A DNA stretch of 64,000 nt, from assembly GCF_000027225.1 (NCBI RefSeq), contig NC_013892.1:3410001-3474000 (forward strand). The letters run 5' to 3'. The stretch comes from Xenorhabdus bovienii SS-2004 (GTDB taxonomy: Bacteria; Pseudomonadota; Gammaproteobacteria; Enterobacterales; Enterobacteriaceae). This document shows positions 19,591 through 28,525 of this stretch, in pieces. Position numbers and translations under genes: made by a program. A model generated the notes under the pieces. That model worked only from the letters and a program-made list of their open reading frames with translations. It was not told where the DNA came from and made no database searches. Position 1 is the stretch's first letter. Each line of letters opens with the position of its first letter.

Positions 19591-20234
19591 CCCTGTAATT
19601 CATCCAATGCGGGCATATCCAGATGTGTGATATCACCCGCAGTTTCAACAATCCAGCCCGAAGCCAGCCACGGGCTATCTTGATAATCCACTCTTGAGAT
19701 AGAGCAGTTTCTTAGCCGCAGGCGGCGCTCCGAGTTGGCAGGAAGCCCCAAGATAGAACTGACCAAACAGACTAATGCTATACCATGACTCACTAACAAC
19801 GGGCGGCTGCCTGCTGGCAGGCCAAGGCAACTTTCCAGCGCTGCCCGCATACGAGCTGACAATTCATTCATTGATTCACCTTCTGGGATCTTCCCATTTG
19901 GTGTACCATCGACAAGACTTTTACGCCAGGATTCTTCTTCAGGAGTCAGGGAATTCAGTTCACGATTTTCCAGAACACCCATGTTTAACTCCCGCAAACG
20001 GGGTTCCAGCAGCACTTTACACCCACAGGCTTTCGCGATGATTTCTGCGGTTTGACGTGTTCGACCAAGGTCACTGGTGATAACATGTGTGATGTTTTGT
20101 GATTTTACTCTCTGTGCTACCAAGCGTGCCTGACGCAGGCCAATTTCAGTCAAGGGACTGTCAGTTTGCCCCTGAATACGGCGAGCCACGTTCCATTCGG
20201 TTTCGCCATGGCGAACAAGATAGACCTGTAACAT
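19587..20234 (-). CDS. gpmB: GpmB-type histidine phosphatase
   Basis: Histidine phosphatase superfamily, 215 aa as in E. coli GpmB. The phospho-acceptor motif is LVRHGETEWN with His9, and SHGIALVCLV carries the second His. It is annotated as a cofactor-independent phosphoglycerate mutase homologue, although family members are often general phosphatases. The ATG at 20234 is used because GGAAA is correctly spaced from it; the ATG two codons upstream is too close. It is divergent from yjjX. Confidence 0.92.
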   Translation of the reverse strand: MLQVYLVRHGETEWNVARRIQGQTDSPLTEIGLRQARLVAQRVKSQNITHVITSDLGRTRQTAEIIAKACGCKVLLEPRLRELNMGVLENRELNSLTPEEESWRKSLVDGTPNGKIPEGESMNELSARMRAALESCLGLPAGSRPLLVSHGIALVCLVSSILGLPANSERRLRLRNCSISRVDYQDSPWLASGWIVETAGDITHLDMPALDELQG

Positions 20235-20288
20235 ATTCATTTTCCGTTATACTGCATCTGAAATAGTTCAAAGGATAATTTATTTATT

Positions 20289-20822
20289 ATGTACCACGTT
20301 ATTGCTGCAACAACTAACCCTGCAAAAATAAAAGCGATTAACCTTGCATTCGATGATGTTTTTGGCCCCGGCACTTACCGCATAGAAGATGTCAACGTAG
20401 ACAGCAGCGTCCCTCAACAACCCATTGGCAATACTGAGACCCGTACCGGTGCCCGTCACCGCGTGATGGCAGCCCGTCAGGTTCGGCCAGAAGCCGATTT
20501 TTGGGTTGGAGTTGAAGCTGGAATTGAAGATGACATGACGTTCGCCTGGATGGTTATCGAATACAAGCAAATTCGGGGTGAGTCGCGCTCTGCCAGTCTG
20601 ATGCTGCCTGAAAAAGTATTGGAAGGCATTCGTGAAGGACGCGAGCTTGGCCATGAAATGGCTTATTTGACCGGCGTCGATAATATCAAGCAGAAAGGTG
20701 GCGCAATCGGCTTTTTTACTAACGGTATTCTTACCCGCACCAGCGTTTATCATCAGGCGCTGATATTGGCTCTTGTTCCTATTCATCATGAAATTTACAA
20801 AGAGTTGAATAACCAACCTTAA
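20289..20822 (+). CDS. yjjX: Inosine/xanthosine triphosphatase
   Basis: A 177-aa house-cleaning nucleotide phosphatase of the YjjX/NTPase_I-T family, which removes non-canonical ITP and XTP. Conserved parts are [13 protein letters not shown] near the start, [21 protein letters not shown] and [14 protein letters not shown]. The start follows a short leader after the gpmB start on the other strand. A terminator lies just downstream. Confidence 0.95.
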   Translation: MYHVIAATTNPAKIKAINLAFDDVFGPGTYRIEDVNVDSSVPQQPIGNTETRTGARHRVMAARQVRPEADFWVGVEAGIEDDMTFAWMVIEYKQIRGESRSASLMLPEKVLEGIREGRELGHEMAYLTGVDNIKQKGGAIGFFTNGILTRTSVYHQALILALVPIHHEIYKELNNQP

Positions 20823-20836
20823 CGGCGTGGCCGTCA

Positions 20837-20868
20837 GGGGTCATAACAAAATGACCCCGCTTTGGTTA
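20837..20868 (+). terminator. yjjX terminator
   Basis: GGGGTCAT (20837-20844) pairs with ATGACCCC (20851-20858), followed by a T-rich tail. It lies in the 48-bp gap to convergent trpR. Confidence 0.8.
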
Positions 20869-20870
20869 TT

Positions 20871-21194
20871 TTAGCTTTTTAATAATTGCGCTTCCAACCA
20901 CGCCCTGACAGGAGCTGGTGCTGCTTTTAAGCTGTTGGAGCCACGCGTAATTGTCGCTATACCTACACTAAGTTCATTTTTCAACTCACGCTGGCTCATC
21001 TGCCCACGCATTAATTCCTGAACAATCCGAATCCGAGTTGACAGAGCCGTGCGCTCATCGGGAGTCAATAATAGCTGCAAAATCGGATGTTGCAAATTTT
21101 GTTCAAATGCTGACTGTAACAATCCCACAAAAGTGAGCCAGTCATCGCTATTTTCCGGGGTGAGTGCCGGATCAATCAAGTGATTTGGTATCAT
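20871..21194 (-). CDS. trpR: Trp operon repressor
   Basis: TrpR, 107 aa. The tryptophan-dependent helix-turn-helix reads [25 protein letters not shown], the [22 protein letters not shown] segment forms the dimer core, and the C-terminus is helical. With bound tryptophan it represses trp, aroH and its own gene. A trp operator lies 12 bp upstream of the start, so autorepression is likely. It stands between yjjX and slt as in E. coli. Confidence 0.97.
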   Translation of the reverse strand: MIPNHLIDPALTPENSDDWLTFVGLLQSAFEQNLQHPILQLLLTPDERTALSTRIRIVQELMRGQMSQRELKNELSVGIATITRGSNSLKAAPAPVRAWLEAQLLKS

Positions 21195-21206
21195 AATAAG
21201 CGGCCA

Positions 21207-21222
21207 TACTATTTAACTAGTA
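21207..21222. promoter_or_regulatory. trp operator (autoregulation)
   Basis: TACTATTTAACTAGTA is a near-palindrome with one mismatch from the symmetric trp operator core TACTAGTTAACTAGTA. It lies 13-28 bp upstream of the trpR start codon, within the promoter zone. Confidence 0.85.
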
Positions 21223-21250
21223 CAGCAGCATACCATAGTTATATCTAAAA

Positions 21251-23170
21251 TTAATAACGCCTTTGCCATTCTGCGTTAGTCAACGCATTTGAATGTATTC
21301 CCATAAAATTATGGTAATACATATCATAAGCCAGTACGTTTTTGACATAATCGCGTGTTTCCCCGAAAGGAATGCTCTCAATAAAAGCTATCGCGTCAAT
21401 ACGATCAGCACTATTCGCCAGCCAGCGTTCAACATTTTTGGGGCCAGCATTATAGGCCGCACTGGCAAGAACACGGTTATTGCCAAAACGCTGGTAAACC
21501 AAGTCCAGATAAGCTGTACCCACTTTGATGTTCATCGCTGGATCCATTAATTGACTACTGCTGGAATACCCCTGAATCTTCTGCTCCTTCACGGTATGCT
21601 CTGCGGTTTTTGGCATGATTTGCATCAATCCGCTAGCTCCCTTCCCAGAACGAGCCTGAGGATTCCATGCACTTTCCCGTCGGGCAATCGCCATCGCATA
21701 ACTTTGTGAAATATTTTTATCAACAGTAAAATTCGCAAATTCCTTCTGCCATGCCAGAGGGAAACGCTCCTCAAGATGATCCCACATTTTACCCGTAATA
21801 GTGGCCTGTACACTGAGTGCCGGCCAATGCTGCTCAAGAGCGTAACGGGCCAACTGTTGCTGTTTAAACGGGCTTTGTGAAGAAACAAAGTTATTCCATT
21901 CTGAGTTCGCCAGATTATCCATATTCCAGTATATCAACTCATGGATACGCTTTATTTCCCGCATTTTTGCAATCGAATCATCTGGTTTTTCTGCTTTATC
22001 AATCATCAATGGATAAGTGAGATTTAATTTCTGCGCAGCCACCATGGAATAAAAACCTCGCTTTTCCCTAAGGTTATGCAATATTGCTTCACCCTCTGCT
22101 TGCTTACCTTCATTAAGCAAGACAATGGCACTCCAGTATTGCCACTCCTCTTTTTTTTGCAGAGTACTTTTGGGAAGCAATGACAACCACTGTACCAGCC
22201 CTTTTTCATCGCCATCTTGCAGTGTCAAACGGACGCGTCGCTCAAGCAGATTGGTAGATTGCGAATCTCGTATGACCTCATCCCGCCACTTCGCCTGCTC
22301 TGGTGTGACATTGCTCATTAAATTCCACGCCACTGCATCTTTTAACAATTGATGCTCGGAGTCATTCATTTTCTGCGTCCGAACAATAGCAGGAATACTG
22401 TGTCTGGCAACTTCTGCGTCTTTACGGGCAAAACGAGAAAACGTGGTCATGATAACGGAACGGGTAAAATCCGTTGATGTGGATGTTTGGGCAAAATGCT
22501 CAATGAAAGCAGGATCACTTTGCAATTTCAGTAGATTCTCACCCAAGCTCCGATAGCTCAAAGGCAAGCGTTTAATCAGATAATTAACCAACTGAGTGTT
22601 ATTTGATTTAATCGCCAATTCCACACGCTGCAAAATTAAATTTGCAGATAAATACCCAGCCTGTTCCCAGACATCAAACAATTTATCGCAACTGCCGGGC
22701 AATGTGTTGCCACTCAACCACAGTTCTTGGGCACCTTTCCATGCTACCTGCTGATTTCCGGTGGCCCATTTAGCAAAGTAATAATTGCAGCGCGTCATAA
22801 CAGCCCTTGGTGCATTTGGAGTGAATGCCAAAATACCAGACCAGTCTCCATTGCTTGCCAGAGAATCGATATATTTGGATGTCAGAGAACGCGCTGGTGG
22901 TAAAGTCGGATAAGTATCAATAAAGTGGCGGATTTGCTGAGGCGTGGCAATATCCAAATCTTGAGTTAACTGGCGATATTCGAGATAAGGATATAGGGGA
23001 TAATCTTTCAGCGTTGGCATTAATCGTTCAACTTCCGCCATATTTTTCGTCTCCCACGCCAGCTTTACCGCTTGATATCGCTCACGTTGGGCGTCCAAAG
23101 AATCCGCATGTGCTGCCCCTGCAACAAAAACCAGACCCACAGCTATCGTAAAATGCCGCCATTTATTCAT
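21251..23170 (-). CDS. slt: Soluble lytic murein transglycosylase Slt70
   Basis: Periplasmic lytic transglycosylase, 639 aa. It has a signal peptide (MNKWRHFTIAVGLVFVAGAAHA, then DSLDAQRERY), a long alpha-superhelical U and L domain, and a C-terminal goose-lysozyme-like domain. The catalytic Glu lies in RRESAWNP, followed by GASGLMQIMPKTA and AAYNAGPKNVERWL. It cleaves the MurNAc-GlcNAc bond to give 1,6-anhydro ends in murein turnover. An ATG with GGAGGA upstream was chosen over a TTG six codons earlier. Confidence 0.96.
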   Translation of the reverse strand: MNKWRHFTIAVGLVFVAGAAHADSLDAQRERYQAVKLAWETKNMAEVERLMPTLKDYPLYPYLEYRQLTQDLDIATPQQIRHFIDTYPTLPPARSLTSKYIDSLASNGDWSGILAFTPNAPRAVMTRCNYYFAKWATGNQQVAWKGAQELWLSGNTLPGSCDKLFDVWEQAGYLSANLILQRVELAIKSNNTQLVNYLIKRLPLSYRSLGENLLKLQSDPAFIEHFAQTSTSTDFTRSVIMTTFSRFARKDAEVARHSIPAIVRTQKMNDSEHQLLKDAVAWNLMSNVTPEQAKWRDEVIRDSQSTNLLERRVRLTLQDGDEKGLVQWLSLLPKSTLQKKEEWQYWSAIVLLNEGKQAEGEAILHNLREKRGFYSMVAAQKLNLTYPLMIDKAEKPDDSIAKMREIKRIHELIYWNMDNLANSEWNNFVSSQSPFKQQQLARYALEQHWPALSVQATITGKMWDHLEERFPLAWQKEFANFTVDKNISQSYAMAIARRESAWNPQARSGKGASGLMQIMPKTAEHTVKEQKIQGYSSSSQLMDPAMNIKVGTAYLDLVYQRFGNNRVLASAAYNAGPKNVERWLANSADRIDAIAFIESIPFGETRDYVKNVLAYDMYYHNFMGIHSNALTNAEWQRRY

Positions 23171-23554
23171 TACTACATGCTCCTCCAAAGGACTAAACGG
23201 ATAACCACCAATACAAAAATGCTATTCAATTATAACCATATTATTGACATGATTGATTACAACAGTGAATTCATAAGGATAAGATTTTTATGAAAGAATC
23301 GTTTAGAAGAACACACCTAATCTCATTTGTATTCCGTCCCACAGTGAATACAATCGTCAGACAGGAACGGGGATCCCACTTATAAACACACGTTCCGCAC
23401 AGATAGTTTTTACCGTTTGCGGTAATTGGATGCTTGAACTCGTGCTAATCAGGTAGCAACACGATATGTAAAATTTAGGGTAAAATGCCCCATCCATGCC
23501 CCATAAACGCAAACGAATTTAAAAATTCCCTTAATAATCAAAAGGTAAATTACA
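23171..23554. other. Intergenic slt-ettA
   Basis: A 384-bp divergent spacer holding the promoters of slt and ettA. A small hairpin ACCG-TTTG-CGGT lies at about 23412-23423. No ORF or operator is recognised. Confidence 0.4.
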
Positions 23555-25222
23555 TTGGCTCAATATGTTTATAGTATGCATCGGGTTGGTAAAATTGTTC
23601 CCCCCAAAAGGCATATTCTGAAAAATATTTCTCTGAGTTTTTTCCCTGGAGCAAAAATTGGTGTTCTCGGCCTCAATGGTGCGGGTAAATCGACCTTACT
23701 GCGCATCATGGCAGGTATCGATAACGATATTGAAGGGGAAGCTCGTCCACAGCCCGGCATTAAAATTGGTTATCTGCCGCAGGAGCCAAAGCTCAACCTT
23801 GAACATACCGTTCGCGAAGCTGTAGAAGAAGCGGTCGGCGAAGTCAAAAATGCGCTGACGCGTCTTGATGAAGTCTATGCCGCTTACGCCGATCCTGATG
23901 CAGATTTTGACAAGCTGGCAAAAGAGCAAGGTCAACTGGAAGCGATTATCCAATCCCATGATGGGCATAATCTGGATAACCAACTAGAGCGAGCGGCCAA
24001 TGCCCTGCGTCTGCCAGCATGGGATGCCAAGATTGAGCACCTTTCAGGGGGTGAACGTCGCCGAGTTGCGATTTGCCGCTTGCTGCTGGAAAAACCAGAC
24101 ATGCTGCTGCTCGACGAACCTACCAACCACCTTGATGCCGAATCTGTCGCATGGCTGGAGCGCTTTCTGCACGATTATGAAGGCACTGTCGTTGCGATTA
24201 CCCACGACCGTTACTTCCTCGATAACGTTGCTGGCTGGATTTTGGAACTTGACCGTGGTGAAGGCATTCCATGGGAAGGCAACTATTCTTCATGGCTGGA
24301 ACAAAAAGACGCACGTCTGGCACAAGAAGCCTCCTCAGAAGCTGCTCGACGCAAATCCATTGAAAAAGAACTTGAATGGATACGCCAAAATCCGAAAGGA
24401 CGTCAGGCAAAAGGTAAAGCGCGTCTGGCTCGCTTTGAAGAGCTCAATAACGTTGATTACCAAAAACGTAATGAAACCAGTGAATTGTTTATCCCGCCAG
24501 GTCCGCGTCTGGGTGATAAAGTGCTGGAAGTGACCAACCTGACTAAATCTTATGGCGATCGGGTTTTGATCGACAACCTGAGTTTCGCTCTGCCAAAAGG
24601 GGCGATTGTTGGAATTATCGGCCCGAACGGTGCGGGTAAATCAACTTTGTTCCGTATGTTGTCCGGTCAAGAGCAACCTGATTCGGGTTCAATCACACTG
24701 GGCGAAACTGTTACGCTGGCTTCCGTTGAGCAGTTCCGCGATAGTATGGATGATAAAAAAACCGTCTGGGAAGAAGTTTCCGGTGGTCAGGACATCATGC
24801 GCATCGGCAACTTTGAAATACCAAGCCGTGCCTATGTTGGACGCTTTAACTTCAAAGGCGTAGATCAAGGCAAACGTGTCGGCGAATTGTCTGGTGGTGA
24901 ACGTGGCCGTCTGCATTTGGCTAAACTGCTGCAAGTTGGCGGCAATATGCTGCTGCTTGACGAACCCACCAATGATCTGGATATCGAAACTCTGCGGGCA
25001 CTGGAAAACGCCCTGCTGGAATTCCCTGGCTGTACGATGGTCATTTCCCATGACCGTTGGTTCCTTGACCGTATCGCGACACACATCATTGATTATCAAG
25101 ATGAAGGTAAAGTTGCTTTCTTTGAAGGGAACTTCAGCGAATACGAAGATTATAAAAAGCGGACAATGGGGGCTGAAGCACTGGAGCCACACCGCATTAA
25201 ATATAAGAAAATCAGTAAATAA
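23555..25222 (+). CDS. ettA: Energy-dependent translational throttle protein EttA
   Basis: ABC-F protein, 555 aa, with two ATPase modules and no membrane part. Module 1 has GLNGAGKST, LSGGERRRVA and LLLDEPTNHLD; module 2 has GPNGAGKST, LSGGERGRLHLA and LLLDEPTNDLD. The arm and interdomain linker (KGRQAKGKARLARFEEL) are intact. It binds the ribosomal E site and gates elongation by ATP/ADP ratio. The start is TTG at 23555 with AAAGGT upstream, because MAQYVYSMHRVGK matches the E. coli N-terminus. Confidence 0.97.
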   Translation: MAQYVYSMHRVGKIVPPKRHILKNISLSFFPGAKIGVLGLNGAGKSTLLRIMAGIDNDIEGEARPQPGIKIGYLPQEPKLNLEHTVREAVEEAVGEVKNALTRLDEVYAAYADPDADFDKLAKEQGQLEAIIQSHDGHNLDNQLERAANALRLPAWDAKIEHLSGGERRRVAICRLLLEKPDMLLLDEPTNHLDAESVAWLERFLHDYEGTVVAITHDRYFLDNVAGWILELDRGEGIPWEGNYSSWLEQKDARLAQEASSEAARRKSIEKELEWIRQNPKGRQAKGKARLARFEELNNVDYQKRNETSELFIPPGPRLGDKVLEVTNLTKSYGDRVLIDNLSFALPKGAIVGIIGPNGAGKSTLFRMLSGQEQPDSGSITLGETVTLASVEQFRDSMDDKKTVWEEVSGGQDIMRIGNFEIPSRAYVGRFNFKGVDQGKRVGELSGGERGRLHLAKLLQVGGNMLLLDEPTNDLDIETLRALENALLEFPGCTMVISHDRWFLDRIATHIIDYQDEGKVAFFEGNFSEYEDYKKRTMGAEALEPHRIKYKKISK

Positions 25223-25234
25223 ACCTGATCGCGG

Positions 25235-25260
25235 AAACGGCCTGATATCAGGCCGTTTTT
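25235..25260 (+). terminator. ettA terminator
   Basis: A perfect 24-bp palindrome (25235-25258, arms AAACGGCCTGA and TCAGGCCGTTT) ends in five T. It follows the ettA stop by 12 bp. Confidence 0.9.
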
Positions 25261-25337
25261 CCGAGTTGACTTATTCCCTTTCTCTTTCAAATTGCTGTCT
25301 TGTTGGCTGCAACTTGAAATTTATTGGGATATAACAA

Positions 25338-26063
25338 CTACACCATCACTCTTTTTTCTTGAAAGGATTCATAAGTCTTAACGACCTTCCCCCTTTCTAA
25401 CGTAATCATACTATCAGCGTATTGAACCAGGCGGTTATCTTGAGAAGCAATCACAACCGTGCCTTTTTGTTCGTGTGCAATAAATTTAAAGATATCAACG
25501 AACATCTGAAGCTCCTGATGACCCAAGTTACGTGTCGGATCATCGGCAAATAGATATTCAGGTCTTCTGACTATTGCTCTTGCCATCGCAGCCAGCTGTT
25601 TTTCATTTTCAGATAACTCTCCAGGGTAATAACGGCTCTTATGACCCAATTTGACGATATCCAATGATTTCTGCGCGATTTTTGTCGCTTGCTCACTAGA
25701 AAGTGTTAATCCATAAGAAGTTGATAATAACAAGTTATCTAAGAGCGTTAGTTTATTGGATAAATTAAAGTCATGAAAAATAAACCCGCTATTTTCAGAA
25801 TGAAACTTTCCTAATTCGATATCATTCATTAGTTTCAATTTGTTATTATTGATTAATACATCTCCTTGATCTGGTTGTAACATACCCGATGCAATCGATA
25901 GCAATGTGCTATTGGTCGATGCTTTCGGGCCTGTTATCAAAGTAATTTCACCTGGTATAATAGAAAATGTGATATCTGAAATCATTTCATGATTAACTGA
26001 ATTGCTAGTCAAACCATATGAAATATTGATAACATCAATCGATTTAAATTGATTTAAGTTCAT
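25338..26063 (-). CDS. Degenerate ABC ATPase-like protein (LolD/MacB type)
   Basis: A 241-aa protein with the full length and layout of a LolD/MacB-type ATPase, but with the catalytic motifs altered. Walker A reads GPKASTNST (45-53), with the invariant Lys replaced by Asn51 and two glycines lost. The Q-loop Gln is His (FIFHDFNL). The signature is LSENE in place of LSGGE. Walker B is LFADDPT with Glu changed to Asp. The D-loop is RNLG and the H-loop is IASQD. It has no membrane-protein partner nearby. The gene is AT-rich and sits between nadR and ettA, which are neighbours in E. coli. It is likely a pseudo-ATPase or a decaying gene; no function is assigned. Confidence 0.8.
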   Translation of the reverse strand: MNLNQFKSIDVINISYGLTSNSVNHEMISDITFSIIPGEITLITGPKASTNSTLLSIASGMLQPDQGDVLINNNKLKLMNDIELGKFHSENSGFIFHDFNLSNKLTLLDNLLLSTSYGLTLSSEQATKIAQKSLDIVKLGHKSRYYPGELSENEKQLAAMARAIVRRPEYLFADDPTRNLGHQELQMFVDIFKFIAHEQKGTVVIASQDNRLVQYADSMITLERGKVVKTYESFQEKRVMV

Positions 26064-26737
26064 ATTCTCAACACAATTAGGTTAAAAGATTAAAGCTTTT
26101 TCCTTAACATATGCTGCCTAAATTAATTTGTAATACTACTAATGTCTATTAGACATTGTACAAATAAAAATAGTTTATATGTGAAACATCCTGATAAGGA
26201 TAGACTCATATTATGTCAATTATTATTTACAATGAGCATATAATAAATAAGATATTTCTTAATCTTAGAATAAAAATCTAACAATATTAATTAATTACGA
26301 CTAAGGCAAATACAAGTTAAATAAAAATAGCATAAGTTTTCTATTTTTATTCCATTTAGATAATAAGGAATAAAATCATCATGATTGCTTTAGTAGTTCA
26401 ATATTTTCTTTGCATCACCTCCATCTTTGGTAAAACACCTAATACATTTGTGGGTTTATTAATAACTAATAAATTTTATATAAATAAATCAATAGGCCTG
26501 TTCATTAAATGACTTATTTCTCTACAATTCAAGTCAAAACGATAGAATTCAAGTATCAAAAAATATTATTATCACAATTTATTTTATTGCTATTGTAAAA
26601 ATAACCACAAGAAACATTCAATTAAAGTTAGTTAAGAATAAAAAACAAGACACTAAGAATCACTGTGGGAAATAAATAGCCATAAGTTAATCATGATAAT
26701 AATATAAGTTAAATCTATTTTTATATATAAAAGTTAG
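26064..26737. other. AT-rich intergenic region
   Basis: 674 bp of very AT-rich sequence between the degenerate ABC gene and the end of nadR. No ORF of note, repeat or terminator stood out. It contains the promoter of the ABC gene and perhaps remains of transferred DNA. Confidence 0.4.
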
Positions 26738-27964
26738 TTACGCCATTAACATTTGTTGAACTAACTCAACACAACGCAGAAAACGCTGATCATAGTCCGC
26801 TGAGTCGATACAAACATAATCGATGTTATTTTTCTTCAGCAAACTCTCAAGTAACTGCTGAAACTCTTTACGTTCCCGTTCACTACCTAAACTTCTCAGC
26901 CCATCAGCCACCCACGGGGTGTTATTTTCTAACAGAATGACCAGATCAAATCGATACTCATCAATCATCGCCTGTACAAAGGGGTGCTCTTTTCCTTCAT
27001 AACGCTTGCAAAATGCCTGAGTCGTCACGAAATCAGTGTCAATAAAAGCAACTTTATTAGCATATTTTACTGAAAAATCAATATATTGTGCATGACCCAA
27101 GGCGATTTTATCGTAATCTGAGTATTGCAGAGCCATTTCATCCCCTCCCAAGTGTGAGAACACGTATTCTCGCCCATATTCCCATACGCTGGTTGTGTTA
27201 AACATATTGGCTAACTTGTTCACCAGTGTGGATTTACCACTCGACTCACCACCCAGAATTGCGACGGTGCGCACAAAAAATGGTTTCACTTCTGTTGGAA
27301 TATATTCCCAATAGCGGAAAGGTGCCTGTCGTATCTGGCTGCCGCTGATATTCATGAATGAACGTTGTGGATCAATAAGGATAGTTTCAATACCGAAATA
27401 TTCTTTATAACGTGCCACATCCTGCGCTTCACTGGAATAGATATATTCAGGATTGATGCTCTTTTCTGCCATAAACCCTTTAACTCCCTGGCTCCATACT
27501 CCCCAACCATTCGGATAAGGCTCCATGCCATGTTCATCAAAAGCGTGAATGTGGATATTTTTTTGATATTTGAACGTTTGTAAAAGCCATCTCAGGCGGT
27601 CACTGACTGTGGGTTGCTGAGACATAGAACTATTAATGAACAATTCACGATCCCGCAATTCGTCATAACAGAGAACGACGTGCAATTCATCGACCTGACT
27701 GGATGCCCGCTGGATCAAATAAATATGCCCAGTATGCAACGGGTAAAATTTACCAAACACTACACCGACTGTTTTCTTTTCCATGGGATACGCTAATTCT
27801 AAATATTGATGAATAGATGCCAGTTTCTGCGCACTCGGGCTCTTTATTTTGCCGTTAATGAGCTGACTCAAATAGCCTTTTGTCATTCCACAGGCATCAG
27901 CCACTTGCTGCAATGTGTAATTCGCCTGTTTAATCGCTTCTTTTAAGTAGTCAAATTGTCCCAT
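26738..27964 (-). CDS. nadR: Trifunctional NadR (repressor, NMN adenylyltransferase, NR kinase)
   Basis: NadR, 408 aa from the ATG at 27964 (MGQFDYLKEAIKQ), matching the E. coli start; CAGGGGG lies at the right distance. Residues 1-60 form an HTH (TLQQVADACGMTKGYLSQLINGK). Residues 65-225 are an NMN adenylyltransferase domain with GKFYPLHTGHIYLI and ISGSQIR. Residues 230-408 are a nicotinamide riboside kinase with GGESSGKSTLVNKL. It represses NAD synthesis genes when NAD is high and salvages nicotinamide riboside. E. coli nadR follows radA closely; here about 560 bp separate them. Confidence 0.96.
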   Translation of the reverse strand: MGQFDYLKEAIKQANYTLQQVADACGMTKGYLSQLINGKIKSPSAQKLASIHQYLELAYPMEKKTVGVVFGKFYPLHTGHIYLIQRASSQVDELHVVLCYDELRDRELFINSSMSQQPTVSDRLRWLLQTFKYQKNIHIHAFDEHGMEPYPNGWGVWSQGVKGFMAEKSINPEYIYSSEAQDVARYKEYFGIETILIDPQRSFMNISGSQIRQAPFRYWEYIPTEVKPFFVRTVAILGGESSGKSTLVNKLANMFNTTSVWEYGREYVFSHLGGDEMALQYSDYDKIALGHAQYIDFSVKYANKVAFIDTDFVTTQAFCKRYEGKEHPFVQAMIDEYRFDLVILLENNTPWVADGLRSLGSERERKEFQQLLESLLKKNNIDYVCIDSADYDQRFLRCVELVQQMLMA

Positions 27965-27976
27965 AAAACCCCCTGC

Positions 27977-27992
27977 GTTTAGTATACTAAAC
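27977..27992. promoter_or_regulatory. Probable NadR operator at nadR promoter
   Basis: GTTTAGTATACTAAAC is a perfect 16-bp palindrome 13 bp upstream of the nadR start. It fits the NadR box pattern TGTTTA-N6-TAAACA with one outer mismatch. It suggests that NadR represses its own gene here. Confidence 0.7.
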
Positions 27993-28525
27993 AAAATAAC
28001 ACGCTTGTTGTGAAAGGTAAAAACAAAACTGGTTGTTTATTGGTATTTTGGGATAAAATCTTGTTATTTTAACCATTAAAAGTATTTAAAATTAAATAAT
28101 TTAAAATATTCATAAAATAAAACAAAAAAACATTAAGTTATTAGTTTAAGCAAAAGGTTAATTAAAAAATTAATTATTGAATGCAATATGTAAAATCTTG
28201 CCGAACCACAATGAAATTTATGCTGTTATCTTTTTAATTAAATCTCACTGTAATTTCATAGGGTATTTATTATAGATAAATAATTTAATTCGGTAAGAAT
28301 AGGAAAATTTGAGTAGTATAACGTACCACTAGCTGATTTTTTATTTGAAATAAATGAATAAAAATATCACTCGAAAATTCGCATATTTATTTGAGTCGGA
28401 GGTGAAAATTGAATTTCCTAAAAACCAAACTATTAGGAAAAAATGGGGCAGTTATTGAAAAGGTGTCTGACTACCTGCCACAGTCAACGTGATGATAGCA
28501 GGCAATCAGACAGGTGCTTAATCAG
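27993..28525. other. AT-rich intergenic radA-nadR
   Basis: About 530 bp of AT-rich sequence separating nadR from radA. No ORF is convincing. It probably carries the independent nadR promoter. Confidence 0.4.

Noticed and set aside
20280..20816. A 178-codon frame antisense to yjjX
   Set aside because: yjjX matches a known family over its full length; the antisense frame is a shadow.
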